DNA of 64,000 nucleotides from Corynebacterium canis (GTDB lineage Bacteria > Actinomycetota > Actinomycetes > Mycobacteriales > Mycobacteriaceae): the NCBI RefSeq assembly GCF_030408595.1, contig NZ_CP047080.1:1323247-1387246 (forward strand). Reading direction: 5' to 3'. The notes beneath the pieces were generated by a model, which was not told where the DNA came from, did not search any database, and was given only the letters and a program-made list of their open reading frames with translations. A program made the translations under genes and the position numbers. The stretch's first letter is position 1; each line of letters begins with the position of its first letter. Positions 30,170 through 39,346 of the stretch are shown piece by piece.

Positions 30170-31948
30170 ATGTCGTTTAGCACCCCAAGCTATGATTTGC
30201 TTGATCTCTTTGGCCGAATCGATCGCGGTGACCTGCAACTTCCCGATTTCCAGCGGGATTATTCCTGGGACGTGGATCAGATTCGTTCGCTTCTTGTGAC
30301 GGTGTTACGCGGGTACCCGGTGGGCTGTTTCATGGCGTTGGATACCCGAAACGAGCCGATGCGCTTCCGCCCCCGACCGTTGGGAGGTGCCCCAGATAGG
30401 GGAGTGGACCCGGGGTTGTTGTTGCTGGATGGGCAGCAACGCCTGACCACGCTGTACCAATCGTTGTGCGGCGATGGCGAGGTGCGCACGAAGGACCCCC
30501 GCAATAAGCGCATTCGCCGTAAGTTTTTTGTCGACGTCGCGCGTGCCGTCAGCGCCGACATTATGCCTGACGAGGCCGTCTTTTCCGTAGACGAGACCGG
30601 TAAGGTCCGTTCGCACTTTGGCCCGAATATCCCGGACGGTATTTATGACCACGCTTCGGCCATCGCGGCGGGCGTGGTGCCGGTCTCGGTGCTGCTCTTT
30701 AGCGAGGGCACCGATATGTTGTTCGATCTCGTGGATGTTCCCGGGGGCGACCGGGAGACGGTGAAACGCTTTTATAACCGTGTGATGAAGCCGCTGAGCG
30801 GTTACTCGGTGCCCGTGATCCGCCTGGACCGGGAGACCGCGCGCGGCGGTGTGGGCTCTATCTTTGCCAAGGCGAATTCCGCCGGCGCGCAAATGGATGT
30901 GTTCGAATTGCTTACCGCCGTGTTTGGGACGCAGGATCCGAACTTTAAGCTCAGCGAACATTGGGCCGAAATCCAGCAGGCGTTGCGCCAGCATTCGGTG
31001 CTCGATGAGATCGGCCCGACGGAATTTTTAACGGCCGTGGCGCTGCTGGTCACGCACCACCGCGGGCAGGCGCACGGCCAGCGCGAGGATATCCTGGATT
31101 TGGATCTGGATGCCTACGTTCCGGCCGCCGCGGCCATCCTTGCTGGCTTTGAGGCCGCCGCCGAGTTTTTGTACCAGCGCTGCGTGTTTTCCAAGGATCT
31201 GGTGCCGTACACCTCGCAGATCATTCCGCTGGCCGTGATCCTGGCGTTGTTGCAGGAATCCGATGGCCAGCACGAGCAATCCTTGGATCGCCTGAACCAG
31301 TGGTTCTGGTCCGGGGTGTTCGGCGAGCTGTACGGTTCCCCTGCGGTGGAGGTGCGCGCCGCCCGCGATGTGGACCAGGTGGTGGCGTGGGTGCGTGACC
31401 CGAACGCCCCGGTGCCCGCGACGGTGCAAAAGGCTGTGTTTATGGAATCGCGTTTGCTCAGCGCGGCGCCGGATTCCGGGTTGTATCGCGGGATCTGGGC
31501 GTTGATCATGGCCCGCGGTGCCCGCGACTGGCGCACCGGACGTTTGTTCGACCGTCAGAGTTTCGAAGAATTGGCCGTAAGCTTTAGCCGCATCTTCCCG
31601 CAGGGCTGGGACGTGGACCCGCTGCTGGCCAATAGCGTGCTGAACCACACGCCGATGAGCCGCCGCACCGAGGTGATCTTAAGCGATGCCTCCCCGGCGC
31701 GTTACCTGGGCCGCGTGCAGAACAAATCGCTTATGGAGGATGCGGAGTTTGATGCGCTGATCGCTTCCCATCTCTTGGACCCCGAGCTGCTGCATCAGGC
31801 GCGTGCCACCGAGTTTCTGACGGATCGGCGGCAGCGCCTGCTGGCCATGGTCGAGGAAGCCATGGGCGCGGAAGCCGTGCGCGATGTGGACGAGTCGGAC
31901 CTTGCGGGCGGGGAGGAAGGCCCCGATGCGTTCGCGAAAGCCCACTAG
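30170..31948 (+). CDS. DUF262-domain protein (GmrS/ParB-like nuclease fold)
   Basis: 592 aa. The N-terminal DUF262 signature is clear: LPDFQRDYSWD near residue 24 and LLDGQQRLTTLY near residue 85 (the DGQQR core). The rest is helical. I do not see a C-terminal DUF1524-type HNH motif, so it differs from the fused GmrSD type IV restriction enzymes that cut modified phage DNA. It stands alone, 17 bp after the cation exporter, with no methylase or second restriction subunit. A role in phage defence is possible but unproven. Confidence 0.85.
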   Translation: MSFSTPSYDLLDLFGRIDRGDLQLPDFQRDYSWDVDQIRSLLVTVLRGYPVGCFMALDTRNEPMRFRPRPLGGAPDRGVDPGLLLLDGQQRLTTLYQSLCGDGEVRTKDPRNKRIRRKFFVDVARAVSADIMPDEAVFSVDETGKVRSHFGPNIPDGIYDHASAIAAGVVPVSVLLFSEGTDMLFDLVDVPGGDRETVKRFYNRVMKPLSGYSVPVIRLDRETARGGVGSIFAKANSAGAQMDVFELLTAVFGTQDPNFKLSEHWAEIQQALRQHSVLDEIGPTEFLTAVALLVTHHRGQAHGQREDILDLDLDAYVPAAAAILAGFEAAAEFLYQRCVFSKDLVPYTSQIIPLAVILALLQESDGQHEQSLDRLNQWFWSGVFGELYGSPAVEVRAARDVDQVVAWVRDPNAPVPATVQKAVFMESRLLSAAPDSGLYRGIWALIMARGARDWRTGRLFDRQSFEELAVSFSRIFPQGWDVDPLLANSVLNHTPMSRRTEVILSDASPARYLGRVQNKSLMEDAEFDALIASHLLDPELLHQARATEFLTDRRQRLLAMVEEAMGAEAVRDVDESDLAGGEEGPDAFAKAH

Positions 31949-32122
31949 CTGAACGTTTGCTGCCGGCTTTTCTGTGCACCCCCGATTGGTGGTGCGATGT
32001 TGCGGAAGCCTTAGACTATTCCCAGTCGCACGCCAATGAGCCGGCGTGGACCTGCTTGCGTGTTCGACGCGGTCGTGCCGAACAGGCAAGCGGACATCAC
32101 TTCCTTGAAGGAGCACAGATCC

Positions 32123-33715
32123 GTGAGCCAGAACGCTCTTCCGGTAGTCCTCATTGCAGATAAGCTCGCGCAATCCACCGTTGATGCGCTCGGAGATTCC
32201 GTGGAGGTGCGGTGGGTTGATGGCCCCAACCGCCCCGAATTGCTTGCCGCCGTCGCAGATGCGGACGCTCTCCTTGTCCGATCTGCAACTACCGTTGATG
32301 CCGAAGTTCTTGAAGCGGCACCGAAACTCAAGATCGTCGGGCGCGCAGGCGTCGGCTTGGACAACGTTGATATCGCCACCGCCACCGCCCGCGGCGTGAT
32401 GGTTGCCAACGCCCCCACCTCGAACATTCATTCCGCTTGCGAGCACGCTATTTCCTTGCTGCTGGCCACCGCACGCCAAATCCCCGCCGCCGATCAGACG
32501 CTGCGGGAGGGGCAGTGGAAGCGCTCCTCATTCAGTGGTGTTGAGATTTATGGCAAGACCATCGGCATCGTCGGCTTCGGCCACATCGGACAGCTGTTCG
32601 CACAGCGGTTGGCCGCTTTTGAAACCACCATCCTGGCCTATGACCCGTACGCGAACCCGGCGCTCGCCGCGCAGCTGGGCGTGGAGCTTGTGAGCTTGGA
32701 AGAGTTGATGAGCCGCGCGGATTTCGTGTCCATCCACCTGCCCAAGACCAAGGAAACCGCCGGCATGTTCAATGCCGAGCTGCTGGCAAAGTCCAAGCCG
32801 GGGCAGATTATTATCAACGCCGCGCGTGGCGGCTTGGTCGACGAGCAGGCCCTCGCCGATGCCATCGACGCCGGCCGGATCCGTGGTGCCGGGTTTGACG
32901 TGTATGCCTCCGAGCCGTGCACCGATTCCCCGTTGTTTGGCCGCCCCGAAGTGGTGGTCACCCCGCACCTCGGCGCTTCCACCGTGGAGGCCCAGGATCG
33001 TGCGGGCACCGATGTCGCCGATTCCGTGCTGAAGGCGCTGGCCGGCGAATTCGTGGCCGATGCCGTCAATGTTTCCGGCGGCAATATCGGCGAAGAGGTC
33101 GCCCTGTGGTTGGAACTGGTGCGCAAACTCGGCCTGGTTGCCGGGCATTTGCTCGACGGGTTCCCGGTATCCATCGAGGTGGAGGCCCGCGGCGAGCTTT
33201 CCACCGAGGACGTCAGCGCCTTGGGCCTGTCCGCCATGCGTGGCCTGTTCTCCGCCGTATTGGATGAGACCGTGACCTTTGTGAACGCGCCCCGCATCGC
33301 GGAGGAACGCGGCGTGACCGTCAAGACCTCCACGGCGCCGCAATCCGTAAGCCACCGTTCCGTGGTGGAGGTCAAGGTGATCTCCGGCGACGGCGCCACC
33401 GCCAGCGTGGTGGGCGCGTTGACCGGCCTGGATCGCGTGGACAAGATTGTTCGTATCAACGGCCGCGGTTTGGACATGCGTGCGGAAGGCCGCAACCTGT
33501 TCCTGCAATACGAGGACGCCCCGGGTGCCCTCGGCAAGGTGGGTACGCGGCTGGGCCAGGCGGACATCAATATCGTGGCCGCCGCCCTGTCTCAGGATTC
33601 CGAGGGCACCGGCGCCACGCTGATCCTGCGCGTGGATTCCGAGGTCCCAGACGCGCTGATGGCGGACATCGCGGATTCCATCAAGGCCACCGCATTCCAG
33701 CTTGATCTGGACTAG
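32123..33715 (+). CDS. serA: D-3-phosphoglycerate dehydrogenase
   Basis: First enzyme of serine synthesis (3-phosphoglycerate to 3-phosphohydroxypyruvate, NAD+). Start taken at GTG 32123 (MSQNALPVVLIADKL) because GAAGGAG at 32107-32113 is 9 bases upstream and this is the C. glutamicum N-terminus; the frame is open 29 codons further upstream. 530 aa. NAD motif VGFGHIGQLFAQRL, catalytic-region HLGAST. It also has the intervening domain and C-terminal ACT domain (EDAPGALGKVG), the long form that binds serine as inhibitor. Confidence 0.97.
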   Translation: MSQNALPVVLIADKLAQSTVDALGDSVEVRWVDGPNRPELLAAVADADALLVRSATTVDAEVLEAAPKLKIVGRAGVGLDNVDIATATARGVMVANAPTSNIHSACEHAISLLLATARQIPAADQTLREGQWKRSSFSGVEIYGKTIGIVGFGHIGQLFAQRLAAFETTILAYDPYANPALAAQLGVELVSLEELMSRADFVSIHLPKTKETAGMFNAELLAKSKPGQIIINAARGGLVDEQALADAIDAGRIRGAGFDVYASEPCTDSPLFGRPEVVVTPHLGASTVEAQDRAGTDVADSVLKALAGEFVADAVNVSGGNIGEEVALWLELVRKLGLVAGHLLDGFPVSIEVEARGELSTEDVSALGLSAMRGLFSAVLDETVTFVNAPRIAEERGVTVKTSTAPQSVSHRSVVEVKVISGDGATASVVGALTGLDRVDKIVRINGRGLDMRAEGRNLFLQYEDAPGALGKVGTRLGQADINIVAAALSQDSEGTGATLILRVDSEVPDALMADIADSIKATAFQLDLD

Positions 33716-33760
33716 AATCTGTCAGGGCTGCCCGTGGGCGAATTGGGGTGTGTGTGAGTT

Positions 33761-34237
33761 ATGACGGTGAGCGGCGATCAATTACGCGATAGCGTGGGTT
33801 CTTTCCCTTCCGGCGTGACGGTGGTCACCACCCGTGTCCGCGGTGAGGACTTGGGTTTGACGGTGAGCTCGTTCGCCTCATTATCGCTCGAACCTGCGAT
33901 GGTTATGGTGTGCATTGATAACCGCTCGCAAAGCATTCCGCACCTGTCCCCGGGCAGCCCCGTGGGGGTTTCGGTATTGGCCCGCGACCAGCTCGAAATA
34001 GCAATTCAGTTCGGACGTCACGGCGTGGACAGGTTTGCCCAGGTGGATATTCGCCGCGGCATGTTTAACCTTGCGCTTATCGACGCCGCGGCTGCCTGGT
34101 TTACCGGCATCGTGCGGCACGCGCACGACGGCGGCGACCATCGGATTATCACCATCGAAGTGGAGGATTGCGGCCGTGACCTGGATAAAGAACCCTTGGT
34201 TTATCATCGTGGGCGATTGAATCAGCTCTACCGGTAG
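33761..34237 (+). CDS. Flavin reductase-like FMN-binding protein
   Basis: 158 aa, a single flavin reductase-like (split barrel) domain. SVGSFPSGVTVVTTR and GLTVSSFASLSLEPAMVMVCI are the family's N-terminal motifs, and HRGRLNQLYR the usual end. Such proteins reduce FMN or FAD with NAD(P)H for a partner oxygenase. No partner is adjacent, although the luciferase-like pair is 5 kb upstream. It lies 45 bp after serA and 10 bp before the next gene. Confidence 0.88.
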   Translation: MTVSGDQLRDSVGSFPSGVTVVTTRVRGEDLGLTVSSFASLSLEPAMVMVCIDNRSQSIPHLSPGSPVGVSVLARDQLEIAIQFGRHGVDRFAQVDIRRGMFNLALIDAAAAWFTGIVRHAHDGGDHRIITIEVEDCGRDLDKEPLVYHRGRLNQLYR

Positions 34238-34247
34238 CGTAGGAACG

Positions 34248-34976
34248 ATGACTGATGTGTTTCTGCAACGCGCGCTAGAAGAGTCCGGTTTGCCGCTGAC
34301 ATTCGCCCAGGGCAAGTTCGAGTACCAATGGGAGGGGCGGCTCACCGAGTCGGAGCAGATCCGTGCGCTGGCGCAGGCGAGCGGTTTCCACGCGCAGCAT
34401 TGCGCCCCCGTGATCTACGTCCAATCCGATCGTGTGTTTGGCCACTGGTATTTCCCGGCGGCGGGGGAGATGACGGAGGGGCAGGCCCGCGCGGCCGTCG
34501 ATACGCTCGGGCGAGGGATACCGGCGTTTCTGCGCGGTTTGGGCGAGCACGCCGTGGATCGGGGCCTGGAATGGGAGGCCGATGCGCCGGAGGTCACCTA
34601 TGGCAGGGTGGCGGATTGGTTTGCGCAGCGCGGGGTTTCTGAATTGCCTCAGGACGAGGAGACCGGGGCATTGTGCCTGGCCATGGACGGTACGCCCGTG
34701 GATATTCAGGTGGGGGAAACCTTTTCCGTGCAGGTTTCCGCGGTGGTTCCGGACGGGGATCCGGCGAGTGTGTTGCACTATTGCAACCACCTAAACAGCA
34801 GCGGGCGGCCGGCGATTTGCGGGGTGCGTAACGGGGAGCAATGGTGGGCCATTTCGCGGTATTCGGCGGAGGCGCGGGCCGGGTTGAGCGATGCCCAATT
34901 GGATCAGGCCATCCGGGAAGGGGTAACGGGTGCGGGCGCACAGGTGCGCGATCTGTTGCGTCTTCACCGGGGGTGA
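34248..34976 (+). CDS. Hypothetical protein, 242 aa
   Basis: Not recognised with confidence. There is no signal peptide or membrane helix. It appears to have two related halves, each with an alpha/beta pattern (VIYVQSDRVFGHWYFP; PAICGVRNGEQWWAISRYS), which recalls YbjN/sensory-transduction-like folds used as small binding proteins. It probably shares a transcript with the flavin reductase gene and ends just before leuB. A candidate leuB -10 box (TACACT) overlaps its end. Confidence 0.75.
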   Translation: MTDVFLQRALEESGLPLTFAQGKFEYQWEGRLTESEQIRALAQASGFHAQHCAPVIYVQSDRVFGHWYFPAAGEMTEGQARAAVDTLGRGIPAFLRGLGEHAVDRGLEWEADAPEVTYGRVADWFAQRGVSELPQDEETGALCLAMDGTPVDIQVGETFSVQVSAVVPDGDPASVLHYCNHLNSSGRPAICGVRNGEQWWAISRYSAEARAGLSDAQLDQAIREGVTGAGAQVRDLLRLHRG

Positions 34977-35018
34977 TACACTGGCTAAATCCGTGTAGTG
35001 AGAGAGGATTCCCACATT

Positions 35019-36038
35019 ATGAAATTGGCTGTGATTGGTGGCGATGGCATCGGCCCCGAGGTAACCGTCGAAGCGCTCAAAGTTTTGAATGCCGTGCGGG
35101 ACGACATTGAAACGACCGATTACGATCTGGGCGCGCGACGATACCTCCGCAACGGCGAATTGCTCACCGACGCAGACCTCGAATCCTTGCGCGAACACGA
35201 CGCCATCTTGCTGGGCGCGATCGGGGCGCCCGACGACGTTCCCCCCGGCGTGCTGGAACGCGGCCTGCTGCTGAAAATGCGCTTCGCACTGGACCATCAC
35301 GTGAATCTGCGCCCCGCCAAGCTCTACCCCACCGCCACCTCGCCGCTAGCAAACCCGGGCGAGATTGACTTTGTGGTGGTGCGCGAAGGCACCGAAGGCT
35401 TGTATTGCGGCAATGGCGGCACCCTGCGGGAAGGTACCCCGCACGAGGTCGCCTCCGAGGTGAGCCAGAACACCCGATACGGGGTGGAGCGCGTGGTGCG
35501 CGATGCATTCGAGCGGGCGCAGCAGCGCCGCCGCAAGCTCACCCTGGTGCACAAGACGAACGTATTGGTGAATGCTGGCGGGCTATGGGAACGTACGGTC
35601 GCAGATGTGGCGCGCGAATACCCCGAAGTGACCGTGGAATACAACCATATCGACGCCGCCACGATCTATATGGTGACCGACCCCGGCCGCTACGACGTCA
35701 TTGTTACCGATAACCTGTTCGGGGATATTTTGACGGATCTGGCGGGCGCGATCACCGGCGGCATCGGGCTCGCGGCCTCCGGAAATATCGACGCCACCGG
35801 CGCGAACCCCTCCATGTTCGAACCCGTGCACGGTTCCGCCCCGGATATCGCGGGCCAGGGCATCGCGGACCCGACGGCCGCGATCCTGTCCGCCGCCATG
35901 CTGCTGCGCCACCTCGGGGACGAGGCCAACGCCGTGCGGATCGAGGAGACCGTGGCGGCCGATGTGGCCGCGCGAGGTGCGGAGCCGGTGCGCACCGTCG
36001 AGGTGGGCGATCGGATCGCCGCCAAGCTCGCCAAATAG
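35019..36038 (+). CDS. leuB: 3-isopropylmalate dehydrogenase
   Basis: Third enzyme of leucine synthesis, oxidative decarboxylation of 3-isopropylmalate with NAD+. Start taken at ATG 35019 ([15 protein letters not shown]) with GAGAGGA about 10 bases upstream; a GTG 7 codons upstream is less likely. 339 aa. Substrate-binding HKTNVLV, catalytic [10 protein letters not shown] and metal-site [13 protein letters not shown] are present. In C. glutamicum LtbR represses leuB together with leuCD. Confidence 0.97.
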   Translation: MKLAVIGGDGIGPEVTVEALKVLNAVRDDIETTDYDLGARRYLRNGELLTDADLESLREHDAILLGAIGAPDDVPPGVLERGLLLKMRFALDHHVNLRPAKLYPTATSPLANPGEIDFVVVREGTEGLYCGNGGTLREGTPHEVASEVSQNTRYGVERVVRDAFERAQQRRRKLTLVHKTNVLVNAGGLWERTVADVAREYPEVTVEYNHIDAATIYMVTDPGRYDVIVTDNLFGDILTDLAGAITGGIGLAASGNIDATGANPSMFEPVHGSAPDIAGQGIADPTAAILSAAMLLRHLGDEANAVRIEETVAADVAARGAEPVRTVEVGDRIAAKLAK

Positions 36039-36044
36039 CACGAA

Positions 36045-36089
36045 CCACCAGCACCGCGTGCGCGTGTGAAAAACCGGCGGTGCTGGTGG
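36045..36089 (+). terminator. Strong hairpin after leuB
   Basis: CCACCAGCACCG (36045-36056) and CGGTGCTGGTGG (36078-36089) form a perfect 12-bp stem with a 21-base loop. No T run follows on either strand. It sits between the convergent ends of leuB and the next gene and may protect or end both transcripts. Confidence 0.55.
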
Positions 36090-36114
36090 CTGGAGGTGCT
36101 ATACGGTTTGGTGA

Positions 36115-37137
36115 TTATCGCAGGTTAGTAAGCTCCTTTCGTTGGTGATTGGAAGTCAGGAAGCCTCGCAATTCCGCGCGCGTTTGGGGCAGGCCGAACT
36201 CCTCGAGCCGGTAGATAAGGCCGCTGCTGCGGGGGCGCACCCAGACGGTGTCGTTTTCAACGAGCGCCTTTAGGATCTCGCGGTGGGCGTTCGGGTAGCT
36301 CGCCCTCTCTTTGCAGGCGAATGTCAGCAGCTCGTGCCATTCCATATTGCGGAAATTCCCGTGCCGCATGACCGCCACCGCGGCGGGCAGAATATCCTCG
36401 ATGGTTTTCGCCCGGGCGATAAGTTCGCACACCAGCGGGCGCAATACCTCCACCGGATAGTGCGGGTCCCAGGTGGTAATCCGCGCCAACGATCGATTGA
36501 GTGTTCGGGTGCCCTTTTTGCTGTGGGTATGGATCGCGGCGAACGCTTGCACGATAGGATCGGGATCGTTCAGGTAGCGGGAGACGCTGTGGCCGAGCGT
36601 GCCCAGGGCGTCGATAAGCGGCCACCGTATGATATTGCCAAGCCAGGTGTCTAATTCGGCGCGGAGTCGGTTGCGCACCTTACGTCGGAGCTGCTTGCTT
36701 TGGCACTTCTTTGTCCATGCCACAAGGACCCGCGTGAGCTCAAGGTAGTCGGTGGGGGAGGTGAATTTCAGGTTGAGCAGCTGCGTGATCACCTCGTGGG
36801 CGGCATGCGGTTTGCCATAGAAACTTTCGCCGGCGAACCGCAACCAATCCAGCAAATCGCTGCGGAGCTGTTCGTAAAAAATCTCCTGAGGATTCAGCTC
36901 GTCGAGGGCGGCGATAACAAACAGTGCGGCGGGTTCGGCGGCGGGATAGTAGTCACCCTGATGAGTGGTGGCAACGAAAAGATGCTCGAGGGCTTCTGCG
37001 ATGGCACGCTCGTCGTTTCCGAGCAATGCGCGCAAGTGCTGCGGCGTATCCGTAGCCACCCCGTACGCATGGAAAACTCCGGACCAGTTCGTGTATTCTA
37101 GGATTTCCTGGGTGGGGGAGAGATCGACAATCTTCAC
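36115..37137 (-). CDS. Hypothetical, mostly helical protein, 340 aa
   Basis: I do not recognise a family. There is no signal peptide or membrane segment. The sequence is a run of amphipathic helices with repeated Leu/Ala positions, as in HEAT- or ARM-type scaffolds (LLNLKF, WPLIDALGTLGHSV, LRPLVCELIARAKTIEDILPAAVAVM). The basic middle (SKQLRRKVRNRLRAE) could contact nucleic acid. It is a single gene facing leuB, and base use resembles the surroundings. Confidence 0.75.
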   Translation of the reverse strand: MKIVDLSPTQEILEYTNWSGVFHAYGVATDTPQHLRALLGNDERAIAEALEHLFVATTHQGDYYPAAEPAALFVIAALDELNPQEIFYEQLRSDLLDWLRFAGESFYGKPHAAHEVITQLLNLKFTSPTDYLELTRVLVAWTKKCQSKQLRRKVRNRLRAELDTWLGNIIRWPLIDALGTLGHSVSRYLNDPDPIVQAFAAIHTHSKKGTRTLNRSLARITTWDPHYPVEVLRPLVCELIARAKTIEDILPAAVAVMRHGNFRNMEWHELLTFACKERASYPNAHREILKALVENDTVWVRPRSSGLIYRLEEFGLPQTRAELRGFLTSNHQRKELTNLR

Positions 37138-37519
37138 GCTTCCTCCTCAAAAAGGATGCCACAAAATGGTGAGGCTGATACGTGAAGTGTAGCCCGCAAC
37201 GGTGCCTATTTGAAGAAATTTTCTCTTGAAACCTCCTTTAAAATCCCTGCTTATTGGGCCAATGAATCCATACCTTTATCAAAGCGTTATCTTGCCGTAG
37301 TGCGGCGGCATCGCCGCGAGAAACGTTCCCAGTCACGCTCGGCATTCGAAGTATTTTTCGGGCCTACACTACACTTTAAGCAGCGCTGGAAATAGGTTCG
37401 ATTGTTTTTCCAGCGGACAGAGTTTGCTTAAATTTTATCGCGAACGCTGTCATCGCAATCACAGAAAACGCGTTCGCCTTGGGGAGGTCTCAGCTCGCCG
37501 TAACCTTGGCCGAACCCCG
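37138..37519. other. 382-bp intergenic region with two hairpins
   Basis: No convincing gene. A 61-codon TTG frame at 37210-37395 has no recognisable product. There are two perfect hairpins: CGCTGGAAA/TTTCCAGCG (37384-37415) and GCGAACGC/GCGTTCGC (37440-37477). Both may end the minus-strand ABC operon, but neither has a good T run. Confidence 0.5.
37440..37477 (-). terminator. Possible terminator of the siderophore ABC operon
   Basis: Perfect 8-bp stem GCGAACGC/GCGTTCGC with a 22-base loop, 43 bp beyond the ATPase stop. On the minus strand it is followed by GATAAAATT, only weakly U-rich. Confidence 0.35.
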
Positions 37520-38323
37520 TCACGGGTTGACGTGGTGCCTGCCCTTTGGCATCACCATGGGCGCGCCCGAAACGGGGTCCGGCATGATGTGAGATTCGAT
37601 CCCGAACACGTCCTTCACGGCGGCGGTGGTGATTACCTCCGCGGGCGCGCCGGTGGCGTAGATGGAACCGGAAACCATGGCGATAAGCTGCTGCGAATAG
37701 CGTGCGGCGAGGTTGAGGTCGTGCAGCACCATCACGATGGTGGTGCCCCGCTCGGCGTTGATTTCCGTGAGCAGATCGAGCACCTCCAGCTGGTTGGCCA
37801 CGTCGAGGAAGGTGGTGGGCTCGTCCAAGAGCAGGATATCCGTGCGTTGCGCGAGCGCCATGGCGATCCATACGCGTTGCCGTTGCCCGCCGGAAAGCTC
37901 ATCGATACTACGTTCGGCGAGGTCCAGGATTCCGGTGGCGGCCAGGGATTCATTGACTATCTCATAATCCTGCTTCGACCACCTGCCAAACAGCCCTTGG
38001 TGCGGGGTCCGCCCGCGCCCCACGAGGTCCGCCACGGCGATCCCGTCCGGCGCCAGCGGGTTCTGCGGCAGTAGTCCAAGTGTTCGGGCGAGTTGTTTGG
38101 CGGGGTAGCTAGCTAGGGGTTTTTCGTCCAGCAGCACCTGTCCGCTCTGCGGGGCAAGCAGGCGGGAAAGCGCACGTAGCAGGGTGGATTTGCCGCACCC
38201 ATTGGGGCCCACAATGGAGGTGATCGCCCCCGGGGTGATGCGCACGGACAGGTCTTTTGCGATAGTGCGTTCGCCGTACCCAAGGGTGATGTCCGCGGCG
38301 CGAAGTTGGTGTGTGAGTGTCAC
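37520..38323 (-). CDS. Iron-siderophore ABC transporter, ATPase
   Basis: 267 aa, FepC/FecE type. Walker A GPNGCGKST near residue 40, signature LSGGQRQR, Walker B ILLLDEPTT and the switch His in VLHDLNLAARY. Powers uptake through the two FecCD permeases encoded just upstream (15-bp gap). Last gene of the operon. Confidence 0.95.
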   Translation of the reverse strand: MTLTHQLRAADITLGYGERTIAKDLSVRITPGAITSIVGPNGCGKSTLLRALSRLLAPQSGQVLLDEKPLASYPAKQLARTLGLLPQNPLAPDGIAVADLVGRGRTPHQGLFGRWSKQDYEIVNESLAATGILDLAERSIDELSGGQRQRVWIAMALAQRTDILLLDEPTTFLDVANQLEVLDLLTEINAERGTTIVMVLHDLNLAARYSQQLIAMVSGSIYATGAPAEVITTAAVKDVFGIESHIMPDPVSGAPMVMPKGRHHVNP

Positions 38324-38338
38324 GGTGATGGAGTCTTT

Positions 38339-39346
38339 CTAACGGCTGGTCCGGACCAAAAGGAAAATCAAATACGGGGCGCCGAGCACACCCGTGATCA
38401 CGCCCACGGGGTAGCGCGTACCGAACAGGTATTGGCCAGCGAGGTCGGCGGTCAGGGTAAGCAGCGCGCCGACGAGCGCCGTCGGTATGATCAGCGGGGC
38501 GCTCGGCCCGACGATCCGCATGGTGATCGGCCCGGCCATAAACGCCACGAACGCGATCGGTCCGCACGCCGCCGTGGCCACCGCGATCAGCGTCACCGCC
38601 GCGATTATCGCCGTGATGCGCACGAATTGCACGCGTACCCCGAGCCCATTGGCTAGGTCGTCGCCGAGGCGCAGCAGGTTAAGTTGGTGGCTGAGCAGCC
38701 CCAGCAAGGGTACGAGCACCAGTACGATTATGCTCGTTGGCACCGCCCGTTCCCAGGTCGCACTGTTGAGCGAACCTGTGAGCCATCGCGTGGCTGTCGG
38801 CAGGTCCCACGCCGCCGCGCGCGAGAGCGAGTACGTGACCACCGCGTTGAGCATGGCGGCCACCCCGATGCCAATAAGGATCAGCCGCGTCCCAGTAAAA
38901 CCGCCGTGCAGCGAAAGCAGATACACCGCGCCCGCCACCGCCAGCGACGCCACCAGGGAGATTATCGACGTCGCGGTCTGCGTGTAGTGGAAAAACACCA
39001 CCGCCACCACTCCCGCGGCGCTCGCCCCAGACGAGATTCCGATAATGTCCGGCGACGCCAATTGATTTCGCAACATTGTTTGAAAAGTGATGCCGGAGAC
39101 GCCGAATGCCGCGCCCGCCACCACCGCTAATGTGGCGCGGGGCAACCGGACTTCGCCGACGCTAAACGACGCCCCGGGTACCGTGTTTCCGGCCATCACC
39201 GCCGTGACTTCGCTGAAGCTATACCAGGTTTCGCCCAGCATCAGGGCGGTGAAATATAGGCCGATAACCAGTGCGCCGAGGACCGCCGTAATGGTGGTGA
39301 GGCGGATGCGGCGGCGGCGTCGATAAGCGATGAGTTGGGTGCTCAT
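38339..39346 (-). CDS. Iron-siderophore ABC transporter, FecCD-type permease
   Basis: 335 aa with about nine or ten membrane helices. The MLRNQLASPDIIGISSGAS block (family pattern xRNPLAxPxxLGxxxGA) contacts the ATPase. The start overlaps the previous permease gene by 4 bp. An Arg-rich N-terminus (RRRRRIRL) marks the cytoplasmic side. It would form a heterodimer with the second permease. Confidence 0.95.
   Translation of the reverse strand: MSTQLIAYRRRRRIRLTTITAVLGALVIGLYFTALMLGETWYSFSEVTAVMAGNTVPGASFSVGEVRLPRATLAVVAGAAFGVSGITFQTMLRNQLASPDIIGISSGASAAGVVAVVFFHYTQTATSIISLVASLAVAGAVYLLSLHGGFTGTRLILIGIGVAAMLNAVVTYSLSRAAAWDLPTATRWLTGSLNSATWERAVPTSIIVLVLVPLLGLLSHQLNLLRLGDDLANGLGVRVQFVRITAIIAAVTLIAVATAACGPIAFVAFMAGPITMRIVGPSAPLIIPTALVGALLTLTADLAGQYLFGTRYPVGVITGVLGAPYLIFLLVRTSR

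Noticed and set aside
37210..37395. 61-aa frame starting with TTG
   Set aside because: No ribosome binding site and no recognisable product; it could be a remnant but cannot be supported.
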